Under the pieces are notes generated by a model, which was not told the origin of the DNA, searched no databases, and worked only from the letters and a program-made list of their open reading frames with translations. Of a stretch of DNA of 64,000 nucleotides, positions 1 to 8,128 are shown in pieces; within the stretch, counting starts at the first letter, position 1; each line of letters begins with the position of its first letter. Both the position numbers and the translations under genes were made by a program. The stretch is from Flavobacteriaceae bacterium PS02338 (lineage in GTDB: Bacteria > Bacteroidota > Bacteroidia > Sphingobacteriales > Sphingobacteriaceae): assembly GCA_029959615.1 (NCBI GenBank), contig JASCOD010000004.1, positions 62,001 to 126,000 of the forward strand. Reading direction: 5' to 3'.

Positions 1-39
1 AAATATTTCTAACTTAATTTTATTTGTTATTCTAAATAT

Positions 40-59
40 ATTTTTAGATTTGTCTAAAT
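40..59 (+). promoter_or_regulatory. Candidate MntR operator overlapping the receptor promoter
   Basis: An inverted repeat TTTAGA-TTTG-TCTAAA lies at 43-58. The 20-bp block at 40-59 is identical, on the opposite strand, to the block at 6999-7018 in front of mntR. The repeat contains TAGATTTG (45-52), which fits the Bacteroidota -7 consensus TAnnTTTG, and a TTTG at 23-26 sits 18 bp upstream as a -33 element. A bound repressor would cover the -7 box. A further TCTAAA half-site lies at 31-36. That MntR binds here is inferred from the shared sequence. Confidence 0.7.
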
Positions 60-83
60 TTATGTTTTTGTAAAGCTAATTTA

Positions 84-2327
84 ATGAAAAAAATCCTACT
101 TATTTTTGGTTTCCTTTGTTTGTTGATGAACTCTTTTGCGCAGGATATTGTGCTTAAAGGCAAAGTAGAAAGTAATGGAATTGCCGTGCCTAAAGTAAAT
201 TTGCGTTTGGTTGAATTGCAACGTTCAACACAAACCAACGTAGAAGGAGAGTTTGGTTTTGTAGCGTTAAAAGCTGGAATTTACCAGATGAAAATTACGG
301 CTGTTGGTTACCAATCGCAAGTGAGTAAGGTTGAGCTAACCTCAGATACCATCTTGAATTTTAATTTGATTGAACGAAAAGAAGATTTAAAGGAAGTAGT
401 AATTACAGGAACACAGAAGGAAGTAAATAGATTAGAAAGCCCAGTTCCTGTTGAGATTTACACAGCGAAGTTCTTCCAGAAAAATCCAACACCAAGTATT
501 TTTGATGCACTGCAGAATATCAATGGAGTACGTCCGCAATTGAACTGCAATATCTGTAATACTGGCGATATTCACATCAATGGTTTGGAAGGTCCATACA
601 CAATGGTTATGATTGATGGAATGCCAATTGTGAGTAGTCTTTCCACAGTTTATGGACTGTCGGGAATTCCAAATTCTTTGGTAGAAAGAGTAGAAGTGGT
701 GAAAGGTCCGGCTTCTTCTTTATACGGAAGTGAAGCTGTGGGTGGCTTAATCAATATCATTACCAAAGATGTAAGTAAAGCATCTTCGTTAAGTGCCGAT
801 TTTATGACAACAAGCTATCTGGAGCATAATCTAGATTTGGGCTTTAAAGCTAAAATTCACCCAAAAGTGAATGTGCTAACTGGAATAAATTATTTTAAGT
901 ACGGCAACAAGGTAGACCATAATCATGATAATTTTACTGATGTTACGCTGCAGGACCGTATTTCTGTTTTCCAAAAATGGAATTTCAGTAGAAAGGGAAA
1001 TCGTTTGTTCTCTTTAGCAGGGAGATTTTTATATGAGGATAGATGGGGCGGAGAAATGAATTGGAGCAAACAATACAGAGGTGGTAATGAAGTTTATGGA
1101 GAAAGTATTTACACCAAACGTTTCGAGTTATTGGGGAACTACCAGCTGCCAATTAAAGAAAAAATGTTCTTTGCTTTTTCATTGACTAGTCACAATCAAG
1201 ATAGTCGTTACGGTACCACCTCTTACATTGCTAAGCAAAACATTGCGTTCTCTCAGCTTACTTGGGATAAGAAAATCAACAACCACGATTTGCTTTTTGG
1301 TATTGCTTTCCGATATACTTACTATGATGATAATACTACAGCAACTTTTTCACAGGTTCGAGGTAACACGCCTGAAAATACCTACTTGCCAGGTTTGTTT
1401 GTACAAGACGAGATTAAGTTGGCTCAAAAGCATTCTGTATTGTTAGGCATGCGTTACGATTATAATTCTAACCACGGAAATATTTTCACACCACGCTTTG
1501 CTTATAAAGTCAATTTTGATGAAACGAGTATTTTAAGATTAAATGCTGGAACTGGCTTTAGGGTAGTCAATATTTTTACGGAAGACCACGCAGCTTTAAC
1601 AGGAGCTAGAGATGTAGTCATAGAAAACGATTTAAAGCCTGAGAAAACTTATAATGTCAATTTAAATTACCTAAAGAAGCTTTACGCTACCAATGGCAAT
1701 ATCTTCACATTTGATGTATCTGCCTTTTATACGCATTTCACTAACCGCATTGTGGCAGATTACGAAACTAACACGACTCAAATTAGATACGATAATTTAA
1801 GCGGTTATGCAGTAAGCAAAGGCTTAACTGGAAATTTGGATGTTAGTTTAAATTTTGGTTTGAAATTGAATGCTGGTATTACTTTGCAGGATGTTGGTTT
1901 GGTAGAAGAAGGCATAAAAACGCAGCAAATACTCACCGAAAAATGGATGGGAACTTGGTCAGCATCTTACCTCATTAACGCACTAAATCTAGGTATCGAC
2001 TACACAGGTAATATCTATGGGCCGATGCGTTTGCCATTGTTGAACGAATTTGACCCACGTCAACCGAACTCGCCAGTTTGGAGTTTGCAGAATATTCAGT
2101 TCACCTATCGTGGCTTTAAAAACTTGGAAGTTTATGCCGGCGTAAAAAACTTGCTTAATTTTAAACCAACTAGAAATAATCCGTTTATCATTGCAAGAGC
2201 TAATGATCCTTTTGATAAGCACGTAGATGTTGATAATCCTTACGGCCTAACTTTTGACCCAAGTTATGTGTATGCGCCAAATCAGGGAATTAGAGGTTTC
2301 TTTGGATTAAGGTATAATTTGAGGTAG
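84..2327 (+). CDS. TonB-dependent outer-membrane receptor, probably for a metal
   Basis: The 747-residue protein has a signal peptide (about 1-20, ending SFAQ), a carboxypeptidase-like beta-sandwich domain (about 23-95), a TonB-box-like EVVITGT (104-110), a plug domain with the typical VERVEVVKGPASSLYGSEAVGG-type segment, and a beta-barrel ending in an aromatic strand. The plug holds a C-x-x-C pair (Cys155, Cys158) just before GDIHINGLEG. Such receptors import ligands across the outer membrane using TonB energy. The ligand is not shown by sequence. The operator shared with mntR-mntH suggests manganese or iron, possibly as a complex. Start: ATG at 84, about 25 bases after the operator. It is followed by an unrelated aldo/keto reductase, so it is probably monocistronic. 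Confidence 0.85.
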   Translation: MKKILLIFGFLCLLMNSFAQDIVLKGKVESNGIAVPKVNLRLVELQRSTQTNVEGEFGFVALKAGIYQMKITAVGYQSQVSKVELTSDTILNFNLIERKEDLKEVVITGTQKEVNRLESPVPVEIYTAKFFQKNPTPSIFDALQNINGVRPQLNCNICNTGDIHINGLEGPYTMVMIDGMPIVSSLSTVYGLSGIPNSLVERVEVVKGPASSLYGSEAVGGLINIITKDVSKASSLSADFMTTSYLEHNLDLGFKAKIHPKVNVLTGINYFKYGNKVDHNHDNFTDVTLQDRISVFQKWNFSRKGNRLFSLAGRFLYEDRWGGEMNWSKQYRGGNEVYGESIYTKRFELLGNYQLPIKEKMFFAFSLTSHNQDSRYGTTSYIAKQNIAFSQLTWDKKINNHDLLFGIAFRYTYYDDNTTATFSQVRGNTPENTYLPGLFVQDEIKLAQKHSVLLGMRYDYNSNHGNIFTPRFAYKVNFDETSILRLNAGTGFRVVNIFTEDHAALTGARDVVIENDLKPEKTYNVNLNYLKKLYATNGNIFTFDVSAFYTHFTNRIVADYETNTTQIRYDNLSGYAVSKGLTGNLDVSLNFGLKLNAGITLQDVGLVEEGIKTQQILTEKWMGTWSASYLINALNLGIDYTGNIYGPMRLPLLNEFDPRQPNSPVWSLQNIQFTYRGFKNLEVYAGVKNLLNFKPTRNNPFIIARANDPFDKHVDVDNPYGLTFDPSYVYAPNQGIRGFFGLRYNLR

Positions 2328-2466
2328 TTCTTTAGCGGGATTACAAATCCACCGATAAGGGCCTATTAAATCACCTCTATTCCTAAATTTGGATACAAGC
2401 TCCTTGGATTTGGAAACTTTTTTAAAACCAGTATTCCTGAACTTTGTACCATAAAATATTTGAAAG

Positions 2467-3474
2467 ATGAGTTTAGAAAAAATAAAATTAGGAACACAAG
2501 GTTTAGAGGTTGCCAAAATAGGTTTAGGCTGTATGGGCATGACCGAGCTGGCAGGTATGGAAATTTATGGCAAAGCTGATGAAAAAGAAGCGATACAAAC
2601 CATTCATCGTTCTTTAGAGTTAGGAGGTAGCTTTTTAGATACAGCAGATTTGTATGGTCCATTAATTAACGAGCAGTTAATAGCAAAAGCAATCAAAGGG
2701 AAACGCAACGAGTTTACATTAGCAACTAAGTTTGGTTACGAAATTGATGACAACGATGTATTAACGTGGGGATTTGATGGCAGCAAAAGTTATGTAAAAA
2801 AGGCTGTAGAACGTTCGTTGAGAAATTTAGGTACTGATTATATAGATCTTTATTATTTGCATCGTGTAGACCCCAATACGCCGATTGAAGAAACTGTGGA
2901 AGCAATGAGCGAGTTGGTAAAAGAGGGCAAGGTAGGTTATATTGGACTTTCCGAAGTATCATCTGATACGATTAAAAAGGCACATGCCATTTATCCTCTT
3001 ACGGCTGTGCAATCTGAGTTCTCTTTATTTGAGCGTTCTGTAGAAGAGGCTGGTATATTGGCTACTTTGAAAGAGCTAGGAATTGGGTTTGTAGCTTATT
3101 CACCGCTAGGAAGAGGCTTTTTAACAGGCGATATTCAAACACCTGATGATTTAGCTGTGGATGATTTTAGAAGAAGTATGCCTCGTTTTCAAGGTGAGCA
3201 GTTTTATAAAAACATTGAATTATTAAATGCTATTCAGCAGTTGGCAAAAGAGAAGGAAATCACTCCATCGCAATTGGCGTTAGCTTGGATATTGGAGAAA
3301 GGACATTCGCCTATTCCAGGTACTAAAAGGATTAAATATCTAGAACAGAATTTGGCAGCTGTTGATGTTGTTTTAACGACTGAGGAACTTGGAAAGTTAG
3401 AATCTATTATTCCTTTGGGTACCATTACTGGAGATAGGTACGATGCAAACGGAATGCAAATGGTAAATCAATAG
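2467..3474 (+). CDS. Aldo/keto reductase
   Basis: A 335-residue soluble NADPH-dependent aldo/keto reductase with the full catalytic tetrad: Asp58 and Tyr63 (in LDTADLYG), Lys88 (LATKFGYE) and His132 (YYLHRVDP). The C-terminal cofactor-binding part is present (IPGTKRIKYLEQN). Members of this subgroup (YakC/AKR13-like) reduce aldehydes and ketones or detoxify reactive carbonyls; the substrate cannot be read from sequence. The AraC-type regulator immediately downstream on the same strand is a plausible local regulator, a common pairing. The intergenic stretch before it (2328-2466) contains fragments of a dispersed repeat (GCGGGATTACAAATCC) and no gene. Confidence 0.9.
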   Translation: MSLEKIKLGTQGLEVAKIGLGCMGMTELAGMEIYGKADEKEAIQTIHRSLELGGSFLDTADLYGPLINEQLIAKAIKGKRNEFTLATKFGYEIDDNDVLTWGFDGSKSYVKKAVERSLRNLGTDYIDLYYLHRVDPNTPIEETVEAMSELVKEGKVGYIGLSEVSSDTIKKAHAIYPLTAVQSEFSLFERSVEEAGILATLKELGIGFVAYSPLGRGFLTGDIQTPDDLAVDDFRRSMPRFQGEQFYKNIELLNAIQQLAKEKEITPSQLALAWILEKGHSPIPGTKRIKYLEQNLAAVDVVLTTEELGKLESIIPLGTITGDRYDANGMQMVNQ

Positions 3475-3480
3475 CATTTT

Positions 3481-3513
3481 AGGATAACCTGTACTAATGA
3501 TATGGGTTATCCT
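3481..3513 (+). terminator. Possible hairpin terminator after the aldo/keto reductase
   Basis: AGGATAACC (3481-3489) pairs perfectly with GGTTATCCT (3505-3513) across a 15-base loop, seven bases after the stop codon. The following TTCTTTAATT is only moderately T-rich, so termination efficiency is uncertain. Confidence 0.45.
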
Positions 3514-3554
3514 TCTTTAATTCATAACCATATTAAAACCTTATTTTTGATTAG

Positions 3555-4460
3555 ATGAAAGTAAAGCCTGCCTATATTGTCAATTCTATTTCCGAGCAGC
3601 ATCGAATACTATCTTTGCCAAAACCGCTGCATCCGTTGATGAGTGTGTTTCATTTAGAGGATTCGATGCATCGTGCTGAAGAGTTTGCGCAAAAATTCGC
3701 TCTGAATTTTTACTGTGTTTCCTTAAAAAAGGGCTTTAAAGGCAAATTTAAATATGGTCAGAGATATTATGATTTTGATGAAGGGATGGTTTCTTTTATT
3801 GCTCCTCATCAATCTTTAGAAAATCTGAGCGAAGAAGAGTATGAACTGTCCGGAATTTGTTTGTCATTTCATCCAGATTTTATCCGTAATTATCCTTTAG
3901 CAAAAAAGATTAAGGAATATGGGTTTTTCTCTTATGCCACCAATGAAGCACTGCATCTTTCCGAAAAGGAAGAGCAAATGATAGAAACCATACTTAAAAA
4001 TATAGAAGCAGAATATCATTCGTCTATAGATGGTTTTAGTCAAGACGTGATGATCGCACACATAGATTTGCTGTTAACTTACTGTAATCGCTTTTACAAC
4101 AGACAATTTCTTACTCGAAAAGCGGTTCATCACGATTTGTTGGATAAAATTGAACTGCTACTTAACGAACATTTCGATACACATAAAGAAATATTGCCAA
4201 CAGTGGAGTTTTTAGCTTCACAATTGAATGTTTCGGCAGGATATTTAAGTGATATGTTACGCTCTTTGACGGGACAAACCGCTCAGCAACACATTCATCT
4301 CCATTTAATAGAAAAAGCAAAAGAATTACTGGCTAACACGCACTTATCGGTAGGTGAAATCGCTTATCAGTTTGGGTTTGAATACCCACAATCTTTTAAT
4401 AAACTATTTAAGAATAAAACAGGAGTAACTCCTTTGCAGTACCGTCAGTCGTTTAATTGA
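3555..4460 (+). CDS. AraC-family transcriptional regulator
   Basis: A 301-residue protein with an N-terminal ligand-sensing part (about 1-180, no recognised motif) and a C-terminal double helix-turn-helix of AraC/XylS type (about 195-300; signature GEIAYQFGFEYPQSFNKLFKNKTGVTP spans roughly 268-294). It lies 80 bp after the aldo/keto reductase and probably controls it (inference from adjacency). A TATTTTTG (3542-3549) fitting the Bacteroidota -7 box ends five bases before the ATG, so a separate, nearly leaderless transcript is possible. The gene converges with mntH, with only two bases between the stop codons. Confidence 0.85.
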   Translation: MKVKPAYIVNSISEQHRILSLPKPLHPLMSVFHLEDSMHRAEEFAQKFALNFYCVSLKKGFKGKFKYGQRYYDFDEGMVSFIAPHQSLENLSEEEYELSGICLSFHPDFIRNYPLAKKIKEYGFFSYATNEALHLSEKEEQMIETILKNIEAEYHSSIDGFSQDVMIAHIDLLLTYCNRFYNRQFLTRKAVHHDLLDKIELLLNEHFDTHKEILPTVEFLASQLNVSAGYLSDMLRSLTGQTAQQHIHLHLIEKAKELLANTHLSVGEIAYQFGFEYPQSFNKLFKNKTGVTPLQYRQSFN

Positions 4461-4462
4461 AT

Positions 4463-6325
4463 TTACCTCACAATTAGTACTGGAATATCCACTTTGTGCC
4501 TTACTGAGTCTACCGTCGTGCCGAATATCAAATCTTTTAAACCCTTATGCCCATGAGCGCCCATCACTAAAAGCTCTAATTTATTTGAATTACTGATTTC
4601 AGCGATTGATTTTGCAGTGCCTCCAAAGCCAATATGTGGTGTTGCATGATAGCCCAAATCTGCTAGGTTTTCCTGATATTTCTTCAAGTTGTCGATATCT
4701 GATTGCGTTTCGTGGTCCATTGCTGTTTTGCCGTGATAACGAGCCGCCGCTGTTTCTACTACATGGATTAGATAGTAATGTGCATCTTTACCGCCCTGAA
4801 TTAAGGCATGGCGAATAGTTTTTCTATCATGCTCTGAGAAATCTACGGTAATACCAATTTTTTCATAGTTGATTTTTTCTACATGACCAATCGCCAATGC
4901 ATCGCCATGAGGTACATTGCCAATTCGTTGTTTTTTGCCAACAAATGGATAGATGAAAATGTAGCCCAAAAGGAGGGCAATAAAAATAGTGGCAGGTAGT
5001 ACAATAACATAAATGTACCAAGCATCATGAGATTCCGTCATCCAACCAGCAATTTCTTCAATAACTAATTTGATATTAAGCGCAACAATAACGGCAGCAC
5101 TTAGCCAAGCCAATATTTTTACCCAAGGTTTAATGGCAAATTCCTTCATCTCTTTTTTATCAGAGTTGAGGTGTATCAATGGAATTACGGCAAAACCCAA
5201 CTGTAAACTCAGTACCACCTGACTTAAAATCAGCAGTCCTCCCAAAGCATCATCACCAAAATAGAGGATGGTGAAGAAAGCAGGTACTATTGCCAGCAAG
5301 CGAGTAATCAATCGGCGTAACCATGGCTGAATTCTTAAATTCAAATGACCCTCCATTACGATTTGTCCGGCGAGTGTTCCTGTAACGGTAGAACTTTGTC
5401 CGGCGGCAATTAGGGCAATAGCAAATAGGGCAGGTGCTACACTACCAAATATGTTAGAAAGTAATTCATGGGCATCTTGTATTTCTGCAACTTCGTGGAA
5501 ACCGTTTTTATAAAAGGCTGCTGCCGCTAATATTAAAATCGCTGCGTTTACGAAGAATGCTAAGTTTAGGGCTACTGCCGTATCTATAAAATTGAATTTA
5601 ATAGCTTCTTTAATCCCTTTGCTATCTCGTTCAAATTTGCGGGTTTGCACTAAGGAAGAGTGTAAATAAAGATTATGTGGCATTACGGTGGCGCCAATAA
5701 TACCGATGGCAATGTAAAGCGCTTCGCCACTTAGCATAGAAGGTTCGAAACCTTTGGCGATTTCTTTTAACGATGGCTCTACGATGAACATCTCCACTAA
5801 AAAAGAAAGTCCTACAATAAACACCATGGAAACAATAAAAGCTTCCATTTTGCGCATGCCTTTGTTAAGTAAAAATAGTAATAGAACCGTGTCAAAAATG
5901 GTAATGGAAATACCCCAAATGAGCGGTAAACCGAAAAGTAGATTTAAGCCAATCGCCATTCCGATTATTTCGGCCAAATCACAGGCTATAATCGCCGTTT
6001 GTGCCAATACAAATAGTGGAAAGTTTACCCATTTTGGATAAGTATTTCTGGACGCTTGTGCTAAATCCAATCCTCTTACGATACCTAAACGGGCACTTAA
6101 TGATTGCAAAAGCAAAGCAATGAGATTGGACATCAGCAATACCCAGATGAGCTGATAACCAAACTTGCTACCGCCAGCAATATCCGTAGCCCAGTTTCCT
6201 GGATCCATGTAGCCAACGCTTACCAAATAGGCTGGACCTAAGAAGGCCAAAATTCTCCTCCAACCTTTTTTCTCGTTGGTAGCTACACTTTGATGTACTT
6301 CGCTTAAGGATTGTTTCTCGGCCAT
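4463..6325 (-). CDS. mntH: Nramp divalent-metal transporter fused to a UspA domain
   Basis: A 620-residue protein. The first 440 or so residues form an Nramp (MntH) H+-coupled Mn2+/Fe2+ importer with about eleven membrane helices. The metal-site motifs are visible: DPGNW in TM1 and MPHNLYLHSS in TM6. Residues about 480-620 are a universal-stress-protein domain ending in GAHGHKGLKDLIFGTT, which keeps the ATP-binding pattern G-x2-G-x9-G-T. Plain MntH proteins are about 410 residues, so the tail is an added cytoplasmic domain that may sense ATP or stress (inference). It is co-transcribed with mntR: the mntR stop and the mntH start overlap by one base (TAATG). The shared operator in front of mntR would control both. 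Confidence 0.93.
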   Translation of the reverse strand: MAEKQSLSEVHQSVATNEKKGWRRILAFLGPAYLVSVGYMDPGNWATDIAGGSKFGYQLIWVLLMSNLIALLLQSLSARLGIVRGLDLAQASRNTYPKWVNFPLFVLAQTAIIACDLAEIIGMAIGLNLLFGLPLIWGISITIFDTVLLLFLLNKGMRKMEAFIVSMVFIVGLSFLVEMFIVEPSLKEIAKGFEPSMLSGEALYIAIGIIGATVMPHNLYLHSSLVQTRKFERDSKGIKEAIKFNFIDTAVALNLAFFVNAAILILAAAAFYKNGFHEVAEIQDAHELLSNIFGSVAPALFAIALIAAGQSSTVTGTLAGQIVMEGHLNLRIQPWLRRLITRLLAIVPAFFTILYFGDDALGGLLILSQVVLSLQLGFAVIPLIHLNSDKKEMKEFAIKPWVKILAWLSAAVIVALNIKLVIEEIAGWMTESHDAWYIYVIVLPATIFIALLLGYIFIYPFVGKKQRIGNVPHGDALAIGHVEKINYEKIGITVDFSEHDRKTIRHALIQGGKDAHYYLIHVVETAAARYHGKTAMDHETQSDIDNLKKYQENLADLGYHATPHIGFGGTAKSIAEISNSNKLELLVMGAHGHKGLKDLIFGTTVDSVRHKVDIPVLIVR

Positions 6326-6978
6326 TAGTTCTTCGTAATTAAAATGTGCTTGGCAACTTCTCTACTGATATTTGTTTTTTGTTGTTCTACTAGTAATTCT
6401 ACAGATCCATCAAACTCTAAAACCTCGATGATTTCTATGCGCTTTCCTAAGGTTAAGCCTAGTTTTTCTAAGTGCTTAAGAAAGCTGGAAGAGTGTTCGC
6501 TTACACCTGTGATGGTACCGTTATCGCCAGAATTGAGTTTACTTAGCTTAACAAAAGCAAGTTCTACAAAGTTACCATGTTTATCTGGAATAGGATCTCC
6601 ATGTGGGTCAACACTAGGAAAATGCAAAAATTCGTCTAAACGTTCTATTAATAAATTAGATTGGATGTGCTCCAGCTCCTCTGCTACGTCATGCACTTCA
6701 TCCCATTTGAAATTGAGCTTATCTACCAAAAACACCTCCCATAGTCTGTGTTTTCTTACAATGTTGATGGCCGTTAGCTTACCTTTTTCCGTTAGCGTTA
6801 CTCCCTGATATTTCACATAATTTACCAATTCCTTTTCGGAAAGTTTCTTAATCATGTCGGTAACCGATGCTGCTTTGGTGTGTATGCGTTCTGCAATTGC
6901 ATTGGTTTGTACAGGATGGCTAATTTCAGAGAGGTGATAAATGATTTTCAGATAGTTCTCTTCAGTATAAGATTGCAT
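6325..6978 (-). CDS. mntR: DtxR/MntR-family metal-dependent regulator
   Basis: A 217-residue DtxR-family repressor: winged helix (about 1-65, KAASVTDMIKKLSEKELV recognition region), dimerisation/metal-binding domain (about 66-140, with RKHRLWEVFL and HDVAEELEHIQS carrying the conserved His and Glu ligands) and a C-terminal FeoA/SH3-like domain (about 150-217). It is longer than Bacillus MntR (about 142 residues) and closer to IdeR/DtxR in layout. It is the first gene of the operon with mntH. The inverted repeat 6999-7018 overlaps its own promoter, suggesting autoregulation. Whether Mn2+ or Fe2+ is the corepressor is not settled by sequence; mntH as partner favours Mn2+. Confidence 0.9.
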   Translation of the reverse strand: MQSYTEENYLKIIYHLSEISHPVQTNAIAERIHTKAASVTDMIKKLSEKELVNYVKYQGVTLTEKGKLTAINIVRKHRLWEVFLVDKLNFKWDEVHDVAEELEHIQSNLLIERLDEFLHFPSVDPHGDPIPDKHGNFVELAFVKLSKLNSGDNGTITGVSEHSSSFLKHLEKLGLTLGKRIEIIEVLEFDGSVELLVEQQKTNISREVAKHILITKN

Positions 6979-6998
6979 TTTTGGTTTTCTAATTCATT

Positions 6999-7018
6999 AT
7001 TTAGACAAATCTAAAAAT
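6999..7018 (-). promoter_or_regulatory. Candidate MntR operator in front of mntR-mntH
   Basis: The inverted repeat TTTAGA-CAAA-TCTAAA is at 7000-7015. Read on the minus strand it gives TAGATTTG (7013-7006), a fit to the -7 box TAnnTTTG, about 30 bp before the mntR ATG. Twenty bases match the operator at 40-59 exactly. No convincing -33 element is seen. Confidence 0.7.
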
Positions 7019-7067
7019 TTTAACATAAAATTTTCGCTAAATTTTTACATTAATTTTAGAATAAAAT

Positions 7068-7098
7068 TTTGTGAGTTAGGCTTTCTGTTATACCTTTG
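7068..7098 (+). promoter_or_regulatory. Promoter of the Lrp-family regulator
   Basis: TTTG (7068-7071), a 19-bp spacer and TACCTTTG (7091-7098) fit the Bacteroidota primary-sigma promoter (-33 TTTG, -7 TAnnTTTG). The expected transcription start is about 15 bases before the ATG at 7119. Confidence 0.65.
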
Positions 7099-7118
7099 GG
7101 CAATTCAAATAAAAAAGT

Positions 7119-7589
7119 ATGGCATTAGAGTTAGACAAAATCGATTTCAAAATCTTAAAGTTATTGCAGGAAAATGGTAGAATTACCAATTTACTACTAT
7201 CACAAGAAATAGGTTTGTCACCAGCGCCAACATTAGAGCGTGTACGTAAGCTGGAAATGTCTGGCTATATCAAAAGCTATCACGCTTTAGTAGATGAAGA
7301 AAAATTAGGGTTAGGCATTAAAACCTTTATTCAGATTCAGTTAGATTTTCATAAAAATAATACCATTCAAATCTTTTTGGACGAAGTAAACCAAATCAAG
7401 GAGGTAACCGAATGTCACCATGTAACAGGTCAGGCCGATTTCTTATTAAAGGTTTATGTAAGCGATATCAAATCTTACGAGCGTTTAATTATGGATAAAA
7501 TCAGTAAAATTTCCGTAGTAAAGACTTTCCAGACGATGATGATTATGTCTACGACGAAGAAAGAGCCGATTGTGCCCCTTGAGTACTAG
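7119..7589 (+). CDS. Lrp/AsnC-family regulator
   Basis: A 156-residue feast/famine regulator: N-terminal helix-turn-helix (about 5-60, KIDFKILKLLQENGRITN then LLSQEIGLSPAPTLERVRKL) and a C-terminal alpha/beta RAM ligand-binding domain (about 70-150, with VTECHHVTGQADFLLKVYV). The family controls amino-acid metabolism as octamers or larger assemblies. The effector here is unknown and the neighbours give no strong hint. Confidence 0.9.
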   Translation: MALELDKIDFKILKLLQENGRITNLLLSQEIGLSPAPTLERVRKLEMSGYIKSYHALVDEEKLGLGIKTFIQIQLDFHKNNTIQIFLDEVNQIKEVTECHHVTGQADFLLKVYVSDIKSYERLIMDKISKISVVKTFQTMMIMSTTKKEPIVPLEY

Positions 7590-7594
7590 TTTTT

Positions 7595-8117
7595 AACACC
7601 TTAGTTACCTTAGTTCACTTTAGAGTAAGTTTCGATATAATTCATTAACAAAAGTTTTCTTTCCATTATGAATGATATTTGTGCAATTGAAATTTATAAG
7701 TAGTCCTTTGGGAGCATTAAGTAATTTCATATACGTTAGTATTTGTGCTTCATAAATTGGATGCATGGTTTCTACTGATTTCAACTCTACTATCAAGCAA
7801 TTTTCTACTAATATATCTACTCTTAAAGCAGTATTAATAATCGTGTCTTTGTATTCGATATCAATAGTATGTTCGGAGATATAAGAGATATTTCTTAGTT
7901 GTAATTCTTTTTCTAGACAGCGATGATAAACACTCTCTAATAATCCTGGGCCAAGACTTTTATGGATATCAATGCATGCACCAGTTATTTCATATTCCAA
8001 AGCGCTGATAAGCTTTTTATTCAAATTGTTTTCCATTAGATATTTTCAAAAGATGTATATCTAATATAGAGAAAGACAATATGAAAAACTAAAATGTTCT
8101 AAGGTGTCTTAGGTGGT
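7595..8117. repeat. Imperfect inverted repeats bracketing the GxxExxY gene
   Basis: A 29-bp arm at 7595-7623 and its partner at 8089-8117 match, by hand, at 22 of 29 positions when one is reverse-complemented. Both carry CCTTAG-type words (CACCTTAGTTACCTTAG on the left). The pair encloses the whole GxxExxY gene. The left arm covers its stop codon and the outer ends abut the Lrp gene (7589) and ung (8129). This is the layout of a small inserted cassette; no transposase is present. Confidence 0.55.
7620..8036 (-). CDS. GxxExxY family protein
   Basis: A 138-residue protein of the GxxExxY family. The name motif is seen as G-L-L-E-S-V-Y near residue 30, within GPGLLESVYHRCLEKEL. Downstream are conserved strands with a D-x(n)-E-x-K-like arrangement (LRVDILVENCLIVELKSVE, about 73-91), which resembles a PD-(D/E)xK nuclease core. 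The function of the family is not established; nuclease-like folding is a known inference, not proof. It sits alone between two convergent housekeeping genes and inside imperfect inverted repeats, which suggests a mobile or recently inserted gene. Confidence 0.85.
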   Translation of the reverse strand: MENNLNKKLISALEYEITGACIDIHKSLGPGLLESVYHRCLEKELQLRNISYISEHTIDIEYKDTIINTALRVDILVENCLIVELKSVETMHPIYEAQILTYMKLLNAPKGLLINFNCTNIIHNGKKTFVNELYRNLL

Positions 8118-8128
8118 TTTCCAATAAA

